Below, one piece after another: positions 33,551 through 41,942 of a stretch of 45,229 nucleotides of DNA. The notes under the pieces are model-generated. The model was not told where the DNA came from. It saw only the letters and a program-made list of their open reading frames with translations, and made no database searches. Position 1 is the first letter of the stretch; every line of letters begins with the position of its first letter. Made by a program: the position numbers and the translations under genes. This DNA comes from Chloroflexia bacterium (GTDB lineage: Bacteria > Chloroflexota > Chloroflexia > Thermomicrobiales > UBA6265), in contig JACDBO010000094.1 in the NCBI GenBank assembly GCA_013694885.1, positions 1 through 45,229 on the forward strand, in the 5' to 3' direction.

Positions 33551-34213
33551 CTACGACGCCAGCGTTTCCGACGTCACGCCTTCGGCGGTGTGTGTGCTGA
33601 GCCTGTTGACCGCGTGCCACACCAGCCGTGCCACGTCTTCGGCGGGCAGGGTGGCATCGATCACCGCCCAACGATTGGGTTCGGCGGCGGCAAGCGCCAG
33701 AAACGTGGACCGAACCCGTTCGTGGAATGAGAGATCCGCCGCGTCGATCCTGTTCATGGAACCGTGCTGATTCATGCGGCGCGAGAGACCAATATCGACC
33801 GGTACATCGAGCAAGATGCGGAGGTCAGGTTCCAACCCGTCCGTGGCAAGTTGCTGCACGCTCCTCAAAGGCTCTATTGGAAGACCCCGCCCGCCTCCTT
33901 GATAGGCCAGTGTCGAGTCCGTGAAACGGTCGCAGACCACCGTCATCCCGTCCCGCAAAGCGGGGTGAATGACGCTCCCCACATGCTGCGCTCTCGCGGC
34001 CGTCATCAACAGCGCTTCTGTCGTGGGGAGCATAGTATAGCTTTCCTTGCGCAGCAGAATGTCGCGAATCTCCTCCCCGACCGGCGTGCCCCCTGGCTCG
34101 CGCGTGAGCACGACTGATTGTCCCGCGACGCGCAGTGATTTCGCGAGTCGGGTGGCTTGCAGCGTCTTGCCACCGCCCTCCGGCCCTTCGAAGACAATGA
34201 AGCGGGCTCGCAC
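33551..34213 (-). CDS. tmk: thymidylate kinase
   Basis: Phosphorylates dTMP to dTDP. The 220 residues show the P-loop FEGPEGGGKTLQATRL, TREPGGTPVGEEIR, the DRF motif in VVCDRFTDSTLAYQGGGRGL and DLRILLDVPVDIGLSRR. The GTG start at 34213 lies one base after the stop of the R3H ATPase gene, so the two are translationally coupled. The lid arginines (LSRRMNQHGSMNRID) are visible. Confidence 0.94.
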   Translation of the reverse strand: MRARFIVFEGPEGGGKTLQATRLAKSLRVAGQSVVLTREPGGTPVGEEIRDILLRKESYTMLPTTEALLMTAARAQHVGSVIHPALRDGMTVVCDRFTDSTLAYQGGGRGLPIEPLRSVQQLATDGLEPDLRILLDVPVDIGLSRRMNQHGSMNRIDAADLSFHERVRSTFLALAAAEPNRWAVIDATLPAEDVARLVWHAVNRLSTHTAEGVTSETLAS

Positions 34214-34214
34214 G

Positions 34215-36026
34215 CTACTGCATACCTCGCCGAAAGATCTCGACGTACCGGCGCGGGTCCCGTCCGCGGCTCCGCGATGCGACGTTGTAGCGCTCGGCGA
34301 GCTCGTGCTGCTTGCGGCGCACGGCTGGCCCTTGCGGCGTGAGTTCGATGGCAGGGGCGCCACTCATCACCGCCGTGATGGCATCCTCGGCTTCTGCGAG
34401 CGCGTCGATCACGGGATCCCTGGGTTCCCGGCTAGGGATCGGCGGGGCCACACTTTCGAAGTCCTGGGGTGACGGCGCGAGCACTTTGGGAAAGAGCGAC
34501 AGCAAGACGTTTTCCATCTGCGTCGCGGTATTGGCGCGCAGAACGTAGACCGGCGTTCCGCGGATCTCCGCGTCACGAATCGGCTCCGGCTTCTGGCGGA
34601 AGTAGTTCTTGAGCGTCATCACGAGATCGGCGTCGTGGGGCTCGCGGACGATCGTCGCCGGCACGGCGTGCCGGAGAATCGCCTGGTCGAGCCGATTGCG
34701 GCTGATACCGAACGGGAAAATACGCAAGGGTTTGGCGACGGTGCCCCGGCCCTTCAGAAACGCCATGGTCGGTGCGGCATCTTCCCGCGCCACATCTTCA
34801 TACGGCTCGATTTCGTGATTCTGCTGCCGGCCGCCTGGGCCTTCGCCGAACTGGCGGCTGGCGATATCGACGATTGGTCTGCCTCGACTCAAGCCCTCAC
34901 CGAATCCGCCGAACGCCTGCTGGGTCGAGAGTTGGCGACCTGGAACGCTCGGATCGCGTCTGGCATCGTCGATCCTCGTCACCGAGACGCGACCGTCATC
35001 CTCGCGGCGGCGGTGCTCGGAACGGACCGATGCGTTGCGGAGCATGGCGTCCACCGTCGCCGCGACATCCCGATGGACGGCGACTTCGTCTCGATTGATG
35101 ATTTCCACGATCATGTTGAAGGTAGGCGGCGCCTTGCGTTCGAGGATCGATTTTTGTGTACCACGCCGCCGCGCCTCTTCATCCGAGAGGGTTACGGTTT
35201 GGATCCCACCGATCAGGTCGGAAAGGGTCGGGTTGAGCATCAAGTTCTCGAGCGTGTTGCCGTGGGCCGTTCCGATCAGCTGAACACCTCGTTCGGCGAT
35301 CGTGCGGGCAGCGGAGGCTTCGAGTTCGGTGCCGATCTCATCGATCACCACCACCTCGGGCATATGGTTCTCGACTGCTTCGATCATCACCGCGTGCTGC
35401 GCGGTCGGCGTTGGGACCTGCATGCGGCGGGCACGACCGATTGCCGGGTGCGGGATGTCCCCGTCTCCGGCGATTTCATTGCTGGTATCGACCACCACGA
35501 CGCGTTTGCGAAGCTCGTCGGCGATCACACGAGCGGTCTCGCGCAGCATTGTCGTCTTGCCCACGCCAGGCCGGCCCAGCAAGAGGATGCTCTGCCCAGA
35601 CTCGATGAGGTCGCTGATGATAGCGATGGTGCCGTAGACGGCGCGGCCGATGCGACACGTCAACCCGACGATATCGCCACCGCGGTTGCGGATCGCCGAA
35701 ATGCGGTGCAGGGTACGTTCGATTCCGGCGCGGTTATCGTCGCCGAAATGTCCGATCCGCTCGGCGACGTAGGCCAATTCCTGGCGGGTTACGTCCAGAT
35801 CGGAGAGAAGCTGCTCGTCGAACTGAAATCGCGCTTCCGGTGGCCGGCCGAGGTCGAGTACGATCTCGATGAGTGCGCCGAGCTCACCTTGCCCCTGGAG
35901 GTGGCGAATGCGTTCGGACAGCGACGGTGGCAGAACGTTCAGGAGATCATCGAGGTTATCGGTGATGGCGAATTCAAAGGCGCGCGGTTGATCTTCTCCG
36001 GGGAGCACCTGTGGAATGCTGCTCAA
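34215..36026 (-). CDS. Ycf45-like AAA ATPase with C-terminal R3H domain
   Basis: A 603-residue protein related to cyanobacterial and plastid Ycf45 and to SpoIIIAA. The ATPase core has Walker A GRPGVGKTTMLRET (151-164), VVVVDTSNEIAGDGDIPHPAIGRARR and Walker B EVVVIDEIGTELEA (224-237), then GTAHGNTLENLMLNP. A charged, probably disordered linker (about 330-410) leads to a second domain, and the last 40 residues are an R3H nucleic-acid-binding module (RRKQHELAERYNVASRSRGRDPRRYV). The TTG start has AGGAG 6 bp before it. It heads a block with tmk and darA. The cellular role is unknown. Confidence 0.85.
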   Translation of the reverse strand: MSSIPQVLPGEDQPRAFEFAITDNLDDLLNVLPPSLSERIRHLQGQGELGALIEIVLDLGRPPEARFQFDEQLLSDLDVTRQELAYVAERIGHFGDDNRAGIERTLHRISAIRNRGGDIVGLTCRIGRAVYGTIAIISDLIESGQSILLLGRPGVGKTTMLRETARVIADELRKRVVVVDTSNEIAGDGDIPHPAIGRARRMQVPTPTAQHAVMIEAVENHMPEVVVIDEIGTELEASAARTIAERGVQLIGTAHGNTLENLMLNPTLSDLIGGIQTVTLSDEEARRRGTQKSILERKAPPTFNMIVEIINRDEVAVHRDVAATVDAMLRNASVRSEHRRREDDGRVSVTRIDDARRDPSVPGRQLSTQQAFGGFGEGLSRGRPIVDIASRQFGEGPGGRQQNHEIEPYEDVAREDAAPTMAFLKGRGTVAKPLRIFPFGISRNRLDQAILRHAVPATIVREPHDADLVMTLKNYFRQKPEPIRDAEIRGTPVYVLRANTATQMENVLLSLFPKVLAPSPQDFESVAPPIPSREPRDPVIDALAEAEDAITAVMSGAPAIELTPQGPAVRRKQHELAERYNVASRSRGRDPRRYVEIFRRGMQ

Positions 36027-36104
36027 TGAATGCTCCTGGCTCCGTGGTGACGCCGGCTCGGACCGCCCTCACCCATCCAACTTCATTTTCTCACGACGGC
36101 GTAC

Positions 36105-37205
36105 TTAGCCGCCCACCGTGTCCGAACTCGGATCGGCGGGCGGGCCTTGCAGGAATGTCGGCACACGGTGGACGGACGGCTCCTTGACGTCCGCCGTGAA
36201 TACCACCGACTCGACAGCCGGCACGCGACTCGGACTCGTTGTGTACTTGACGTGCAGATCGCGCGATCCTTCTGGTTGGAACCCGGCGTCCTCCAGCAGA
36301 TGCGACAACTCGGCCTGATAACCGCGGAGATGACAGTACACTGGCCGCGGCGACTCAACCGCGAGTCTCGACATGACCGTTGCGAGCAGGTCCTCTGCCA
36401 CGACGCGCCGATCGGGCCTGGCAAGCACGCTGAGCAGATGGGCATCGGGCCGGGAATCGACTCGGGCGTAGGCGACGATCTGGTGCCCTTCCTCGACCAG
36501 CCATGCCTGGCACCCGTACCCGCCGAGCTGGCGCTTTCGCGGAACGTCCCAGCATTGACTCGTGAGTGCCTCCGCGTACTGGACCTGTTTCGGAACGACC
36601 GAGGTGTAGAGCTGGTGGACTGCCCACAAATCGGCTGGGCGTTGGGGTCGGGCGATCTCGCGGCCGGCGGGTCGGCGCGTCGCTTTCTCGGCCACGTGGA
36701 CCACTTCACTCGCGTAGGGAACGAAACCCGTGCGACGCGCGGCGGTGCGTACGGGCGAGGTTGCGGGGATGCCCGCGTAGAGTCGTTTGACGCCTTCGAG
36801 CCCCGCGGCAATCACTCCGTGCTTGAGGAGTTCCTCCCAGACTGGGCCGGCGGCATAGATGCCCATTGCTGCCCCGACTGATTCAACGACCCAGCGCTGG
36901 TCCAGCGCCCCTTCGCGAAAGAGCGCATAGCCCAGGAGTCGATGATCGGCCCGTGCTACGAAGAGCCGCCGGGGAGAAGAGATGAGCGGCATCAAGATAC
37001 GCACCGAGGCCATCACTGGCTCGGTCTGGCGTGGGTGGCACAACGTGTTATCGAGGATGATGTGTTGCTCGATGCTGTTGAATGACAACAGGTCACGCCA
37101 GCGCACCCGACCGATGTCGAGATTCACCAACTGGCCCTCATCCTCGAAAGAGGAGGCCTGTCGAAGCGTCACCCGCGATTCCGCGGCTTGACGAGAACCG
37201 CTCAT
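36105..37205 (-). CDS. tandem GNAT-fold acetyltransferase-like protein
   Basis: About 366 residues in two GNAT-like halves. The first (about 12-170) has RLFVARADHRLLGYALFRE and VKRLYAGIPATSPVRTAARRTGF; the second (about 185-330) has AWLVEEGHQIVAYARVDSR and PVYCHLRGYQAELSHLLEDAGF. The classic acetyl-CoA loop (R/Q)xxGx(G/A) is weak in both, so catalysis is uncertain. An ATG at 37277 adds 24 Arg-rich residues; a promoter mapped just before it would make that start leaderless. The ATG at 37205 has AGGAAGG and is preferred. Function unknown. Confidence 0.65.
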   Translation of the reverse strand: MSGSRQAAESRVTLRQASSFEDEGQLVNLDIGRVRWRDLLSFNSIEQHIILDNTLCHPRQTEPVMASVRILMPLISSPRRLFVARADHRLLGYALFREGALDQRWVVESVGAAMGIYAAGPVWEELLKHGVIAAGLEGVKRLYAGIPATSPVRTAARRTGFVPYASEVVHVAEKATRRPAGREIARPQRPADLWAVHQLYTSVVPKQVQYAEALTSQCWDVPRKRQLGGYGCQAWLVEEGHQIVAYARVDSRPDAHLLSVLARPDRRVVAEDLLATVMSRLAVESPRPVYCHLRGYQAELSHLLEDAGFQPEGSRDLHVKYTTSPSRVPAVESVVFTADVKEPSVHRVPTFLQGPPADPSSDTVGG

Positions 37206-37285
37206 TTCGGCCGAACCTTCCTGGTCCCGCGGGGCGTATGCGGGCCGGTGCTCGCCGAAGCGGGTACGTGTCGCCATTACCGTTG

Positions 37286-37314
37286 ATTTTACACATTGCG
37301 CCCGGACGACTCAA
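37286..37314 (-). promoter_or_regulatory. sigma-70-type promoter for the tandem-GNAT gene
   Basis: Minus strand TTGAGT (37309-37314), exactly 17 bp, then TAAAAT (37286-37291, 5 of 6). The predicted start point is about 37279, two bases before the upstream ATG at 37277 and about 74 nt before the ATG at 37205. Confidence 0.55.
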
Positions 37315-37351
37315 GTCCTTCGGCGATGCAATCGCCTTCCGGCGCGACGTA

Positions 37352-37963
37352 TCAGAGGACGCGGCGGCCAGCCATCGCTCTGCCAAGGGTCATCTCGTCC
37401 GCGTACTCAAGATCGCCGCCGACGGGGAGGCCACTGGCGGGTCGAGTCACCCGGACTCCCGAAGGGGTGAGTAAGCGATGCAGATAGGTCGCCGTCGCCT
37501 CACCCGGCAAGTCGAGATTGGTGAAGACGATAATTTCCTCGGGCCGCTCGGATTGCGTTCGCTCGATCAGCTCCTGAATTTTCAGCTTCTCCGGCCCGAT
37601 GCCTTCGACCGGGGAGATCGCGCCATGCAGGACGTGGTATTTGCCCCGGTATTCGCCGGTGCGCTCGATAGCGACCACATCGAGCGGCTCTTCGACCACA
37701 CAGATGCGGCTATCGCGACCCGGGTCGGCACAGATTGCGCAGGGGTTCTGCTCGGTGGTGTTGAAGCAGACGGTACAGAGCGTAACCTTTTCCTTCACTT
37801 CGAGAATGGCCTCGGCGAGGCCCACCGCGTCGTCGCGGCTGGTGCGAAGCAGGTAAAACGCCAAGCGGGAAGCCGTCTTGGGACCAATGCCTGGCAGTTT
37901 GGCCAGCTCATCGATGAGACGCGCAACCGGGCGAGCGACGGCCACACCGCGTTGTGAGACCAT
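37352..37963 (-). CDS. recR: recombination mediator RecR
   Basis: Works with RecF and RecO to load RecA. The 203 residues have the helix-hairpin-helix KLPGIGPKTASRLAFYLL, a C4 zinc finger (C63, C66, C75, C78), and the Toprim domain ICVVEEPLDVVAIERTGEYRGKYHVLHGAISP with TATYL and GLPVGGDLEYADEMTLGRAM. It usually follows dnaX and ebfC, but here it stands alone. The frame is open 27 codons upstream of the chosen ATG. A weak -10 (TACACT, 38006-38011) lies about 45 bp upstream. Confidence 0.95.
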   Translation of the reverse strand: MVSQRGVAVARPVARLIDELAKLPGIGPKTASRLAFYLLRTSRDDAVGLAEAILEVKEKVTLCTVCFNTTEQNPCAICADPGRDSRICVVEEPLDVVAIERTGEYRGKYHVLHGAISPVEGIGPEKLKIQELIERTQSERPEEIIVFTNLDLPGEATATYLHRLLTPSGVRVTRPASGLPVGGDLEYADEMTLGRAMAGRRVL

Positions 37964-38112
37964 CCAACCACCCCACCCACGAATCAAACGAAAATGCCTG
38001 GCGGCAGTGTAGCACGGATCATGTTTCCCGTGCATTCGATACACTTGCGACGCATTGGCCGTACTTTGTTCATCCTCCTACCCGTTTGTACTAATCCCCT
38101 ATTGCAATTGGC

Positions 38113-38141
38113 TTGAGTCAATGCTAGTGTGGACGCATATT
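38113..38141 (+). promoter_or_regulatory. sigma-70-type promoter for the small zinc-ribbon gene
   Basis: TTGAGT (38113-38118), 17-bp spacer, CATATT (38136-38141), each 4 of 6 to consensus. The start point near 38148 gives a leader of about 97 nt to the GTG at 38245. The -35 is identical to that of the promoter at 37309. Confidence 0.45.
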
Positions 38142-38244
38142 GAGAATCTGCCGCGCGGTCTTCGAACCTTGCCGCCGCGCGCATGGTGCGCACGCAGCAG
38201 GGTCCGCTTGGCGGATGGAGAAGGGTTCGCATGAGGGGGTTCTC

Positions 38245-38547
38245 GTGGACTTCGTAGACAAGACGCTGAGTTGCCGGGAGTGCAGCAAGCCATTCACGTG
38301 GACGGCCGGTGAGCAGAGTTTCTATAAGGTGAAGGGGCTCATCAACATCCCAGCCCGCTGTGGTCCGTGCCGCTCAGCCCGCAAAGCCAAACTCGGTCTT
38401 CCCGATCGCGCGCAGACCGAAGTGATCTGTGCGGATTGCGGCCAACGGACGACCGTACCGTTCGTTCCGCGGAATGGAAACCCGGTATTCTGCTCGGCGT
38501 GCTTCGAGAAGGCCCGTCAGAGTGCTGAGATCGCCGTTCCGGTGTAG
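38245..38547 (+). CDS. small protein with two zinc ribbons (zf-trcl-like)
   Basis: The 100-residue product VDFVDKTLSCRECSKPF has eight cysteines in four CxxC pairs: C10/C13, C39/C42, C62/C65 and C83/C86. That gives two zinc ribbons of the kind found in short, abundant Chloroflexota and actinobacterial proteins of unknown function. FTWTAGEQSFYKVKGLINIPARC is the typical first module and VPFVPRNGNPVFCSACF the second. The GTG start is preceded by GAGGGGG at 38233-38239. It is flanked by recR (divergent) and ftsK (convergent, 36 bp). Confidence 0.78.
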   Translation: MDFVDKTLSCRECSKPFTWTAGEQSFYKVKGLINIPARCGPCRSARKAKLGLPDRAQTEVICADCGQRTTVPFVPRNGNPVFCSACFEKARQSAEIAVPV

Positions 38548-38583
38548 CGCCGAGCGGCAGAGCACGAGTACACGGATTGAGGA

Positions 38584-40785
38584 TTACGGTTCGTCGACCA
38601 TCAGCACGGTGCGGCCCTTTATGCCGTCTGCCGGGCCGATCGCACCGTCGTCTTCCATCTGCTCGATAAGCCGCGCGGCTCGGTTGTAGCCGATGCGCAA
38701 TCTCCGCTGTAACATGGACGCCGAAGCGGTGCCATGTTGACGGACGATGTCGAGCGCCTGCTCCATGAGCGGGTCATCGGCACCTCCCTCATCCTCCGTG
38801 CGCGGTTCGCCGCTTGGCACATCGAGCCATTCCGGGGCGTAATGGGGAACAGGCGCCACCGCATGCCAATGGTCGACGACGGCTTTCACTTCTTCGAGGA
38901 TGAAGGCGCCCTGGACTCGGACCGGCTTCGCCGCATCCGGTGGCAAGTAGAGCATGTCGCCACGGCCGAGTAACCGTTCGGCGCCGGGCATATCGAGCAC
39001 GACCCGGCTGTCGATCATCGAGGAGACGGCGAACGCGATCCGCGCGGGCACGTTGGCCTTGATCAACCCGGTGAGCACGTTGACCGACGGGCGCTGGGTG
39101 GCGATGATGAGGTGGATTCCCGTCGCCCGCGCCATTTGCGTCAGTCGGGCGAGGAGCGTCTCGACCTCGTCCGGTGTCGTCATCATGAGGTCGGCGAGCT
39201 CGTCGATGATGACGACGAGATACGGCATCCGCTCGGCCTCAGGTTCATCGGCGACCCGCAGGCGATACCCATCGAGGTTCCGCACGCCGAGTTTCTTGAA
39301 CAATTCATAGCGGCGGTTCATCTCGCGCAGGACAAGGCGGAGCGTTCCGACGACTTTATCCATCTCGGTGACGACTGGGCATTGCAGGTGCGGTACACCG
39401 TTGTACCCTGTCAACTCGACCATCTTCGGGTCGATCATCAGTAACCGCAGATCTTCCGGCGACCGGGTCATCAGAAACGTACTGATGATGCCATTGAGGC
39501 AGACGCTCTTGCCGGCACCGGTCGCTCCCGCGATCAACAGGTGCGGCATCTTCGCGAGATCTCCGACGACATAGCGACCGTTGACGTCTCGCCCGAGCGG
39601 CAGCGGAAGTTTGGCCTTGCTCTCGGCAAACGCCGGCGATTCGAGAACTTCGCGGAGGCCGACAATCGCGATCTGGCTGTTCGGAATCTCGATACCCACC
39701 CTGGCCATGCCTGGGATCGGAGCCTCGACTCTGATGCTCTGCGCGGCGAGCGAGAGCGCGAGGTCGTGCTGGAGCTCAACGATCCGCCGCACCTTAACCC
39801 CGTTGCCCGGTTCGAGCGCGAACTGCGTGACGGCGGGTCCGGGGTTGATCTCGCGCACGCGAGCCTCGACCTTGAAACTTCCCAGTGTCTCCTCGATCGT
39901 CCGCGCTTTCTGCTCGAGATCTCCGGCATCCGGTGCGACAGAATCGTAATAGGGGAGAAGGCGCATGTCCGGGAGCGGCATCGGCTCGCCGGCGGGTTCC
40001 ACCGAGACTCCAGCTGGGCGCGCCGGATGCTCAGGGGCTTGCACTTTCGCTGCGCTCTTCGGCAAATTAATGACGCGTTCGACGACGGTCGGCTCGGAAA
40101 CCGGGCGGCCACGTTGCCCGCTCGTTTGGACCGTTGGGACGGGGGGCGCGGACGTACCTTCGCTCAAGCCTTTTTTTCGCTTCGGCACCAGCGCGCGAAT
40201 GTCTCGCTCGAGCGCCTGAAGGTCGGTATCGGCGAGGAGAAACACCGCCACCAGGCCACTCGCCAAGAGGATTATTCCCGATGCGATCCGTCCGAACACG
40301 CCCCGAGTGATGTCGCCCACGACGACACCGATGGCGCCACCCATTGACTCGCCACCACCGAGCGCGAGGAGACCAAGAACGCCAGCGAAAAAAAGTGCGC
40401 CGCCGACGTAATGCCTGAACAGCAGCACCGGCTCGGTCTGGCGGGCAAAAGCGCGGACCGCGGCGAGTGCGATGAACGCCGGCACGAGAAACGCACCCGC
40501 GCCAAACCCACTGCGGAGAGCGGTGGCCAGCCAGTGAATTAGCTGACCATCTTCATTTCCACGACCGAGGGCCCAGGAGCTGAGCTGTGCCGCGACGACC
40601 AGGCAGACCCCGAGTATTTCGCGCCGGAGCCGCTCGGAGATGGCGACCGCAGGGAACATCCCTCTGAGAAACTCACGCCCGCGCCGAAGCCACCGCGACC
40701 ACCAAAGGTGATCGTCGCCGCGCGTTTTCTGTTTGGAACTCCGCGACCGCGCCTGTGGACCACGGGCACGACTCTGCGCCGCCAT
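38584..40785 (-). CDS. ftsK: DNA translocase FtsK/SpoIIIE
   Basis: Pumps chromosome DNA across the closing septum. The 733 residues have four or five N-terminal membrane helices (about 55-190), a short linker, the alpha/beta motor with Walker A IAGATGAGKSVCLN (about 420-433) and Walker B LVVIIDELADLMM, the IIATQRPSVNVLTGLIKANVPARIAF segment and a C-terminal gamma winged helix (SMLQRRLRIGYNRAARLIEQMEDDGAIG) that reads polar DNA motifs. The linker is short compared with E. coli FtsK. The ATG at 40785 has GGAGAG; the frame opens from a TTG 24 bp upstream. A TATACT -10 at 40866-40871 may serve it. Confidence 0.94.
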   Translation of the reverse strand: MAAQSRARGPQARSRSSKQKTRGDDHLWWSRWLRRGREFLRGMFPAVAISERLRREILGVCLVVAAQLSSWALGRGNEDGQLIHWLATALRSGFGAGAFLVPAFIALAAVRAFARQTEPVLLFRHYVGGALFFAGVLGLLALGGGESMGGAIGVVVGDITRGVFGRIASGIILLASGLVAVFLLADTDLQALERDIRALVPKRKKGLSEGTSAPPVPTVQTSGQRGRPVSEPTVVERVINLPKSAAKVQAPEHPARPAGVSVEPAGEPMPLPDMRLLPYYDSVAPDAGDLEQKARTIEETLGSFKVEARVREINPGPAVTQFALEPGNGVKVRRIVELQHDLALSLAAQSIRVEAPIPGMARVGIEIPNSQIAIVGLREVLESPAFAESKAKLPLPLGRDVNGRYVVGDLAKMPHLLIAGATGAGKSVCLNGIISTFLMTRSPEDLRLLMIDPKMVELTGYNGVPHLQCPVVTEMDKVVGTLRLVLREMNRRYELFKKLGVRNLDGYRLRVADEPEAERMPYLVVIIDELADLMMTTPDEVETLLARLTQMARATGIHLIIATQRPSVNVLTGLIKANVPARIAFAVSSMIDSRVVLDMPGAERLLGRGDMLYLPPDAAKPVRVQGAFILEEVKAVVDHWHAVAPVPHYAPEWLDVPSGEPRTEDEGGADDPLMEQALDIVRQHGTASASMLQRRLRIGYNRAARLIEQMEDDGAIGPADGIKGRTVLMVDEP

Positions 40786-40933
40786 CGTCTCGCTCTCCGT
40801 CACCCTCAACGCTTACCCGGCACATCCCAGGGCTCGCGCTGGAATCAATCCACGGGTGTACGGACAGTATACACGTTCACCTGACGTCCAGCGTTTTCAT
40901 CTTCGAATAGGTACGGAGTATTGGCGCCGCGAA

Positions 40934-41560
40934 TTAGAAGAGCTCCAGCTGATCGGGTGGAGTGTCCTGCTCTGACGCCGCCTCCCGCACGCGATCAACC
41001 TCCGCCAGGAGTTTCGGGAGTTTGGCGAAGTCGTCTTCAATCGCACTCCGCAGTGCGGCTTGGTGCAACGCGGCCGCTGGGTGGTACATCGGCACGACTA
41101 GGCGTGTACCGATTGTTTTGGCTTGGCCATGGATCCGGGATATACGTTCGCCCGGGAAATACTTCGCCATCGAAAATCGGCCGAGGGTGACGACAACGTC
41201 GGGATCGATGGCGTTCATTTGCCGTTCCAGATAGCCAGAGCAGGCTTGAATCTCATCCGGAAGCGGATCGCGATTCCCCGGTGGCCGGCATTTCACGACG
41301 TTGGTGATGAAAACATCGTCGCGTTGCAGACCGGCTTTCGTCAGGAGTTCGTTGAGGAACTTCCCGGCATTGCCGACGAACGGGCGGCCCTGCTGATCCT
41401 CATGCCAGCCGGGTCCTTCGCCGATGAGCATGACCCGAGCCTGGATATTGCCTTCGCCCGGGACGGCGTGGTTTCGACTGCGCGACAACTCGCACAAGGT
41501 ACAGCCGGTTACTTCTTCCGCAACCGCCTGCATCTCACGCTCACGTTCCGCTATCGTCAT
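40934..41560 (-). CDS. uracil-DNA glycosylase, family 4 (iron-sulfur)
   Basis: Removes uracil from DNA. The 208 residues carry four cysteines for a 4Fe-4S cluster (C20, C23, C91, C107), motif A IGEGPGWHEDQQGRPFVGNAGK and motif B MYHPAAALH, with NVVKCRPPGNRDPLPDEIQAC between. Family 4 enzymes (UDGa/SPO1-polymerase-like) occur in thermophiles and many high-GC bacteria. The ATG at 41560 has GAGGG 7 bp upstream; an ATG at 41587 is an alternative. The C-terminus ends in QLELF, like a beta-clamp binding motif. Confidence 0.93.
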   Translation of the reverse strand: MTIAEREREMQAVAEEVTGCTLCELSRSRNHAVPGEGNIQARVMLIGEGPGWHEDQQGRPFVGNAGKFLNELLTKAGLQRDDVFITNVVKCRPPGNRDPLPDEIQACSGYLERQMNAIDPDVVVTLGRFSMAKYFPGERISRIHGQAKTIGTRLVVPMYHPAAALHQAALRSAIEDDFAKLPKLLAEVDRVREAASEQDTPPDQLELF

Positions 41561-41942
41561 TTCTGCCCTCTCATCTCTTCCATACATTTCTGGGCGCCCG
41601 GCAGAGTCATACCACCCTCCAGGCGCGCGACTCGCTTCACCGCAGCGCGAGACACGTGCCGTCGCTATCAGCGCAATTTTCCCCGACATACTCACGAATG
41701 ACCGCTACGAGCGGTGATGCCGCTCTCCACAGCATCGCCGAAAGGGTACCGTAGTCGCCACCCGGGTGGTCGGGAATGGCTTTAGCGGAACAGGAAAGAG
41801 ATTTCTCGCCGCGGCTCGAAATGACAGTGATGGGTCTTTCCGTCCCGCTCCGTGAATGGCCCCGGCTAGCGCGGGTTAGCACTTCAAATAGAAACTGTCC
41901 GCCTGTAACAGAGTTGCGGTTGCTCCTCCCAGTACGACGCTT
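41561..41942. other. 382-bp intergenic region with several hairpins
   Basis: No gene is convincing here. It holds a perfect stem ACCGCT-ACG-AGCGGT at 41701-41715, a 12-bp palindrome CCACCCGGGTGG at 41758-41769 and a REP-like palindrome at 41801-41822. It lies downstream of pfkB and upstream of the glycosylase gene, both on the minus strand, so it must carry the promoter of the latter and may carry a terminator for the former. Confidence 0.5.
41801..41822. repeat. REP-like palindromic intergenic repeat
   Basis: ATTTC and GAAAT arms enclose TC, the self-complementary core GCCGCGGC, and TC. The unit (with AGAG before and GACAG after) resembles the widely dispersed intergenic element of the form GATTTCTCGCTxCGCTCGAAATGACA seen in many GC-rich genomes. 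Its copy number here cannot be seen from one window. Confidence 0.5.

Noticed and set aside
34635..36029. 464-codon plus-strand frame opposite the R3H ATPase
   Set aside because: The minus-strand protein has clear Walker motifs and an R3H domain; the antisense frame has none and is rich in Asp/His/Arg.
37984..38073. 29-codon minus-strand frame with a CIEC motif after a perfect AGGAGG
   Set aside because: The AGGAGG abuts the ATG with no spacing, the peptide is too short for a zinc site with two pairs, and recR starts just downstream. It may be leader sequence.
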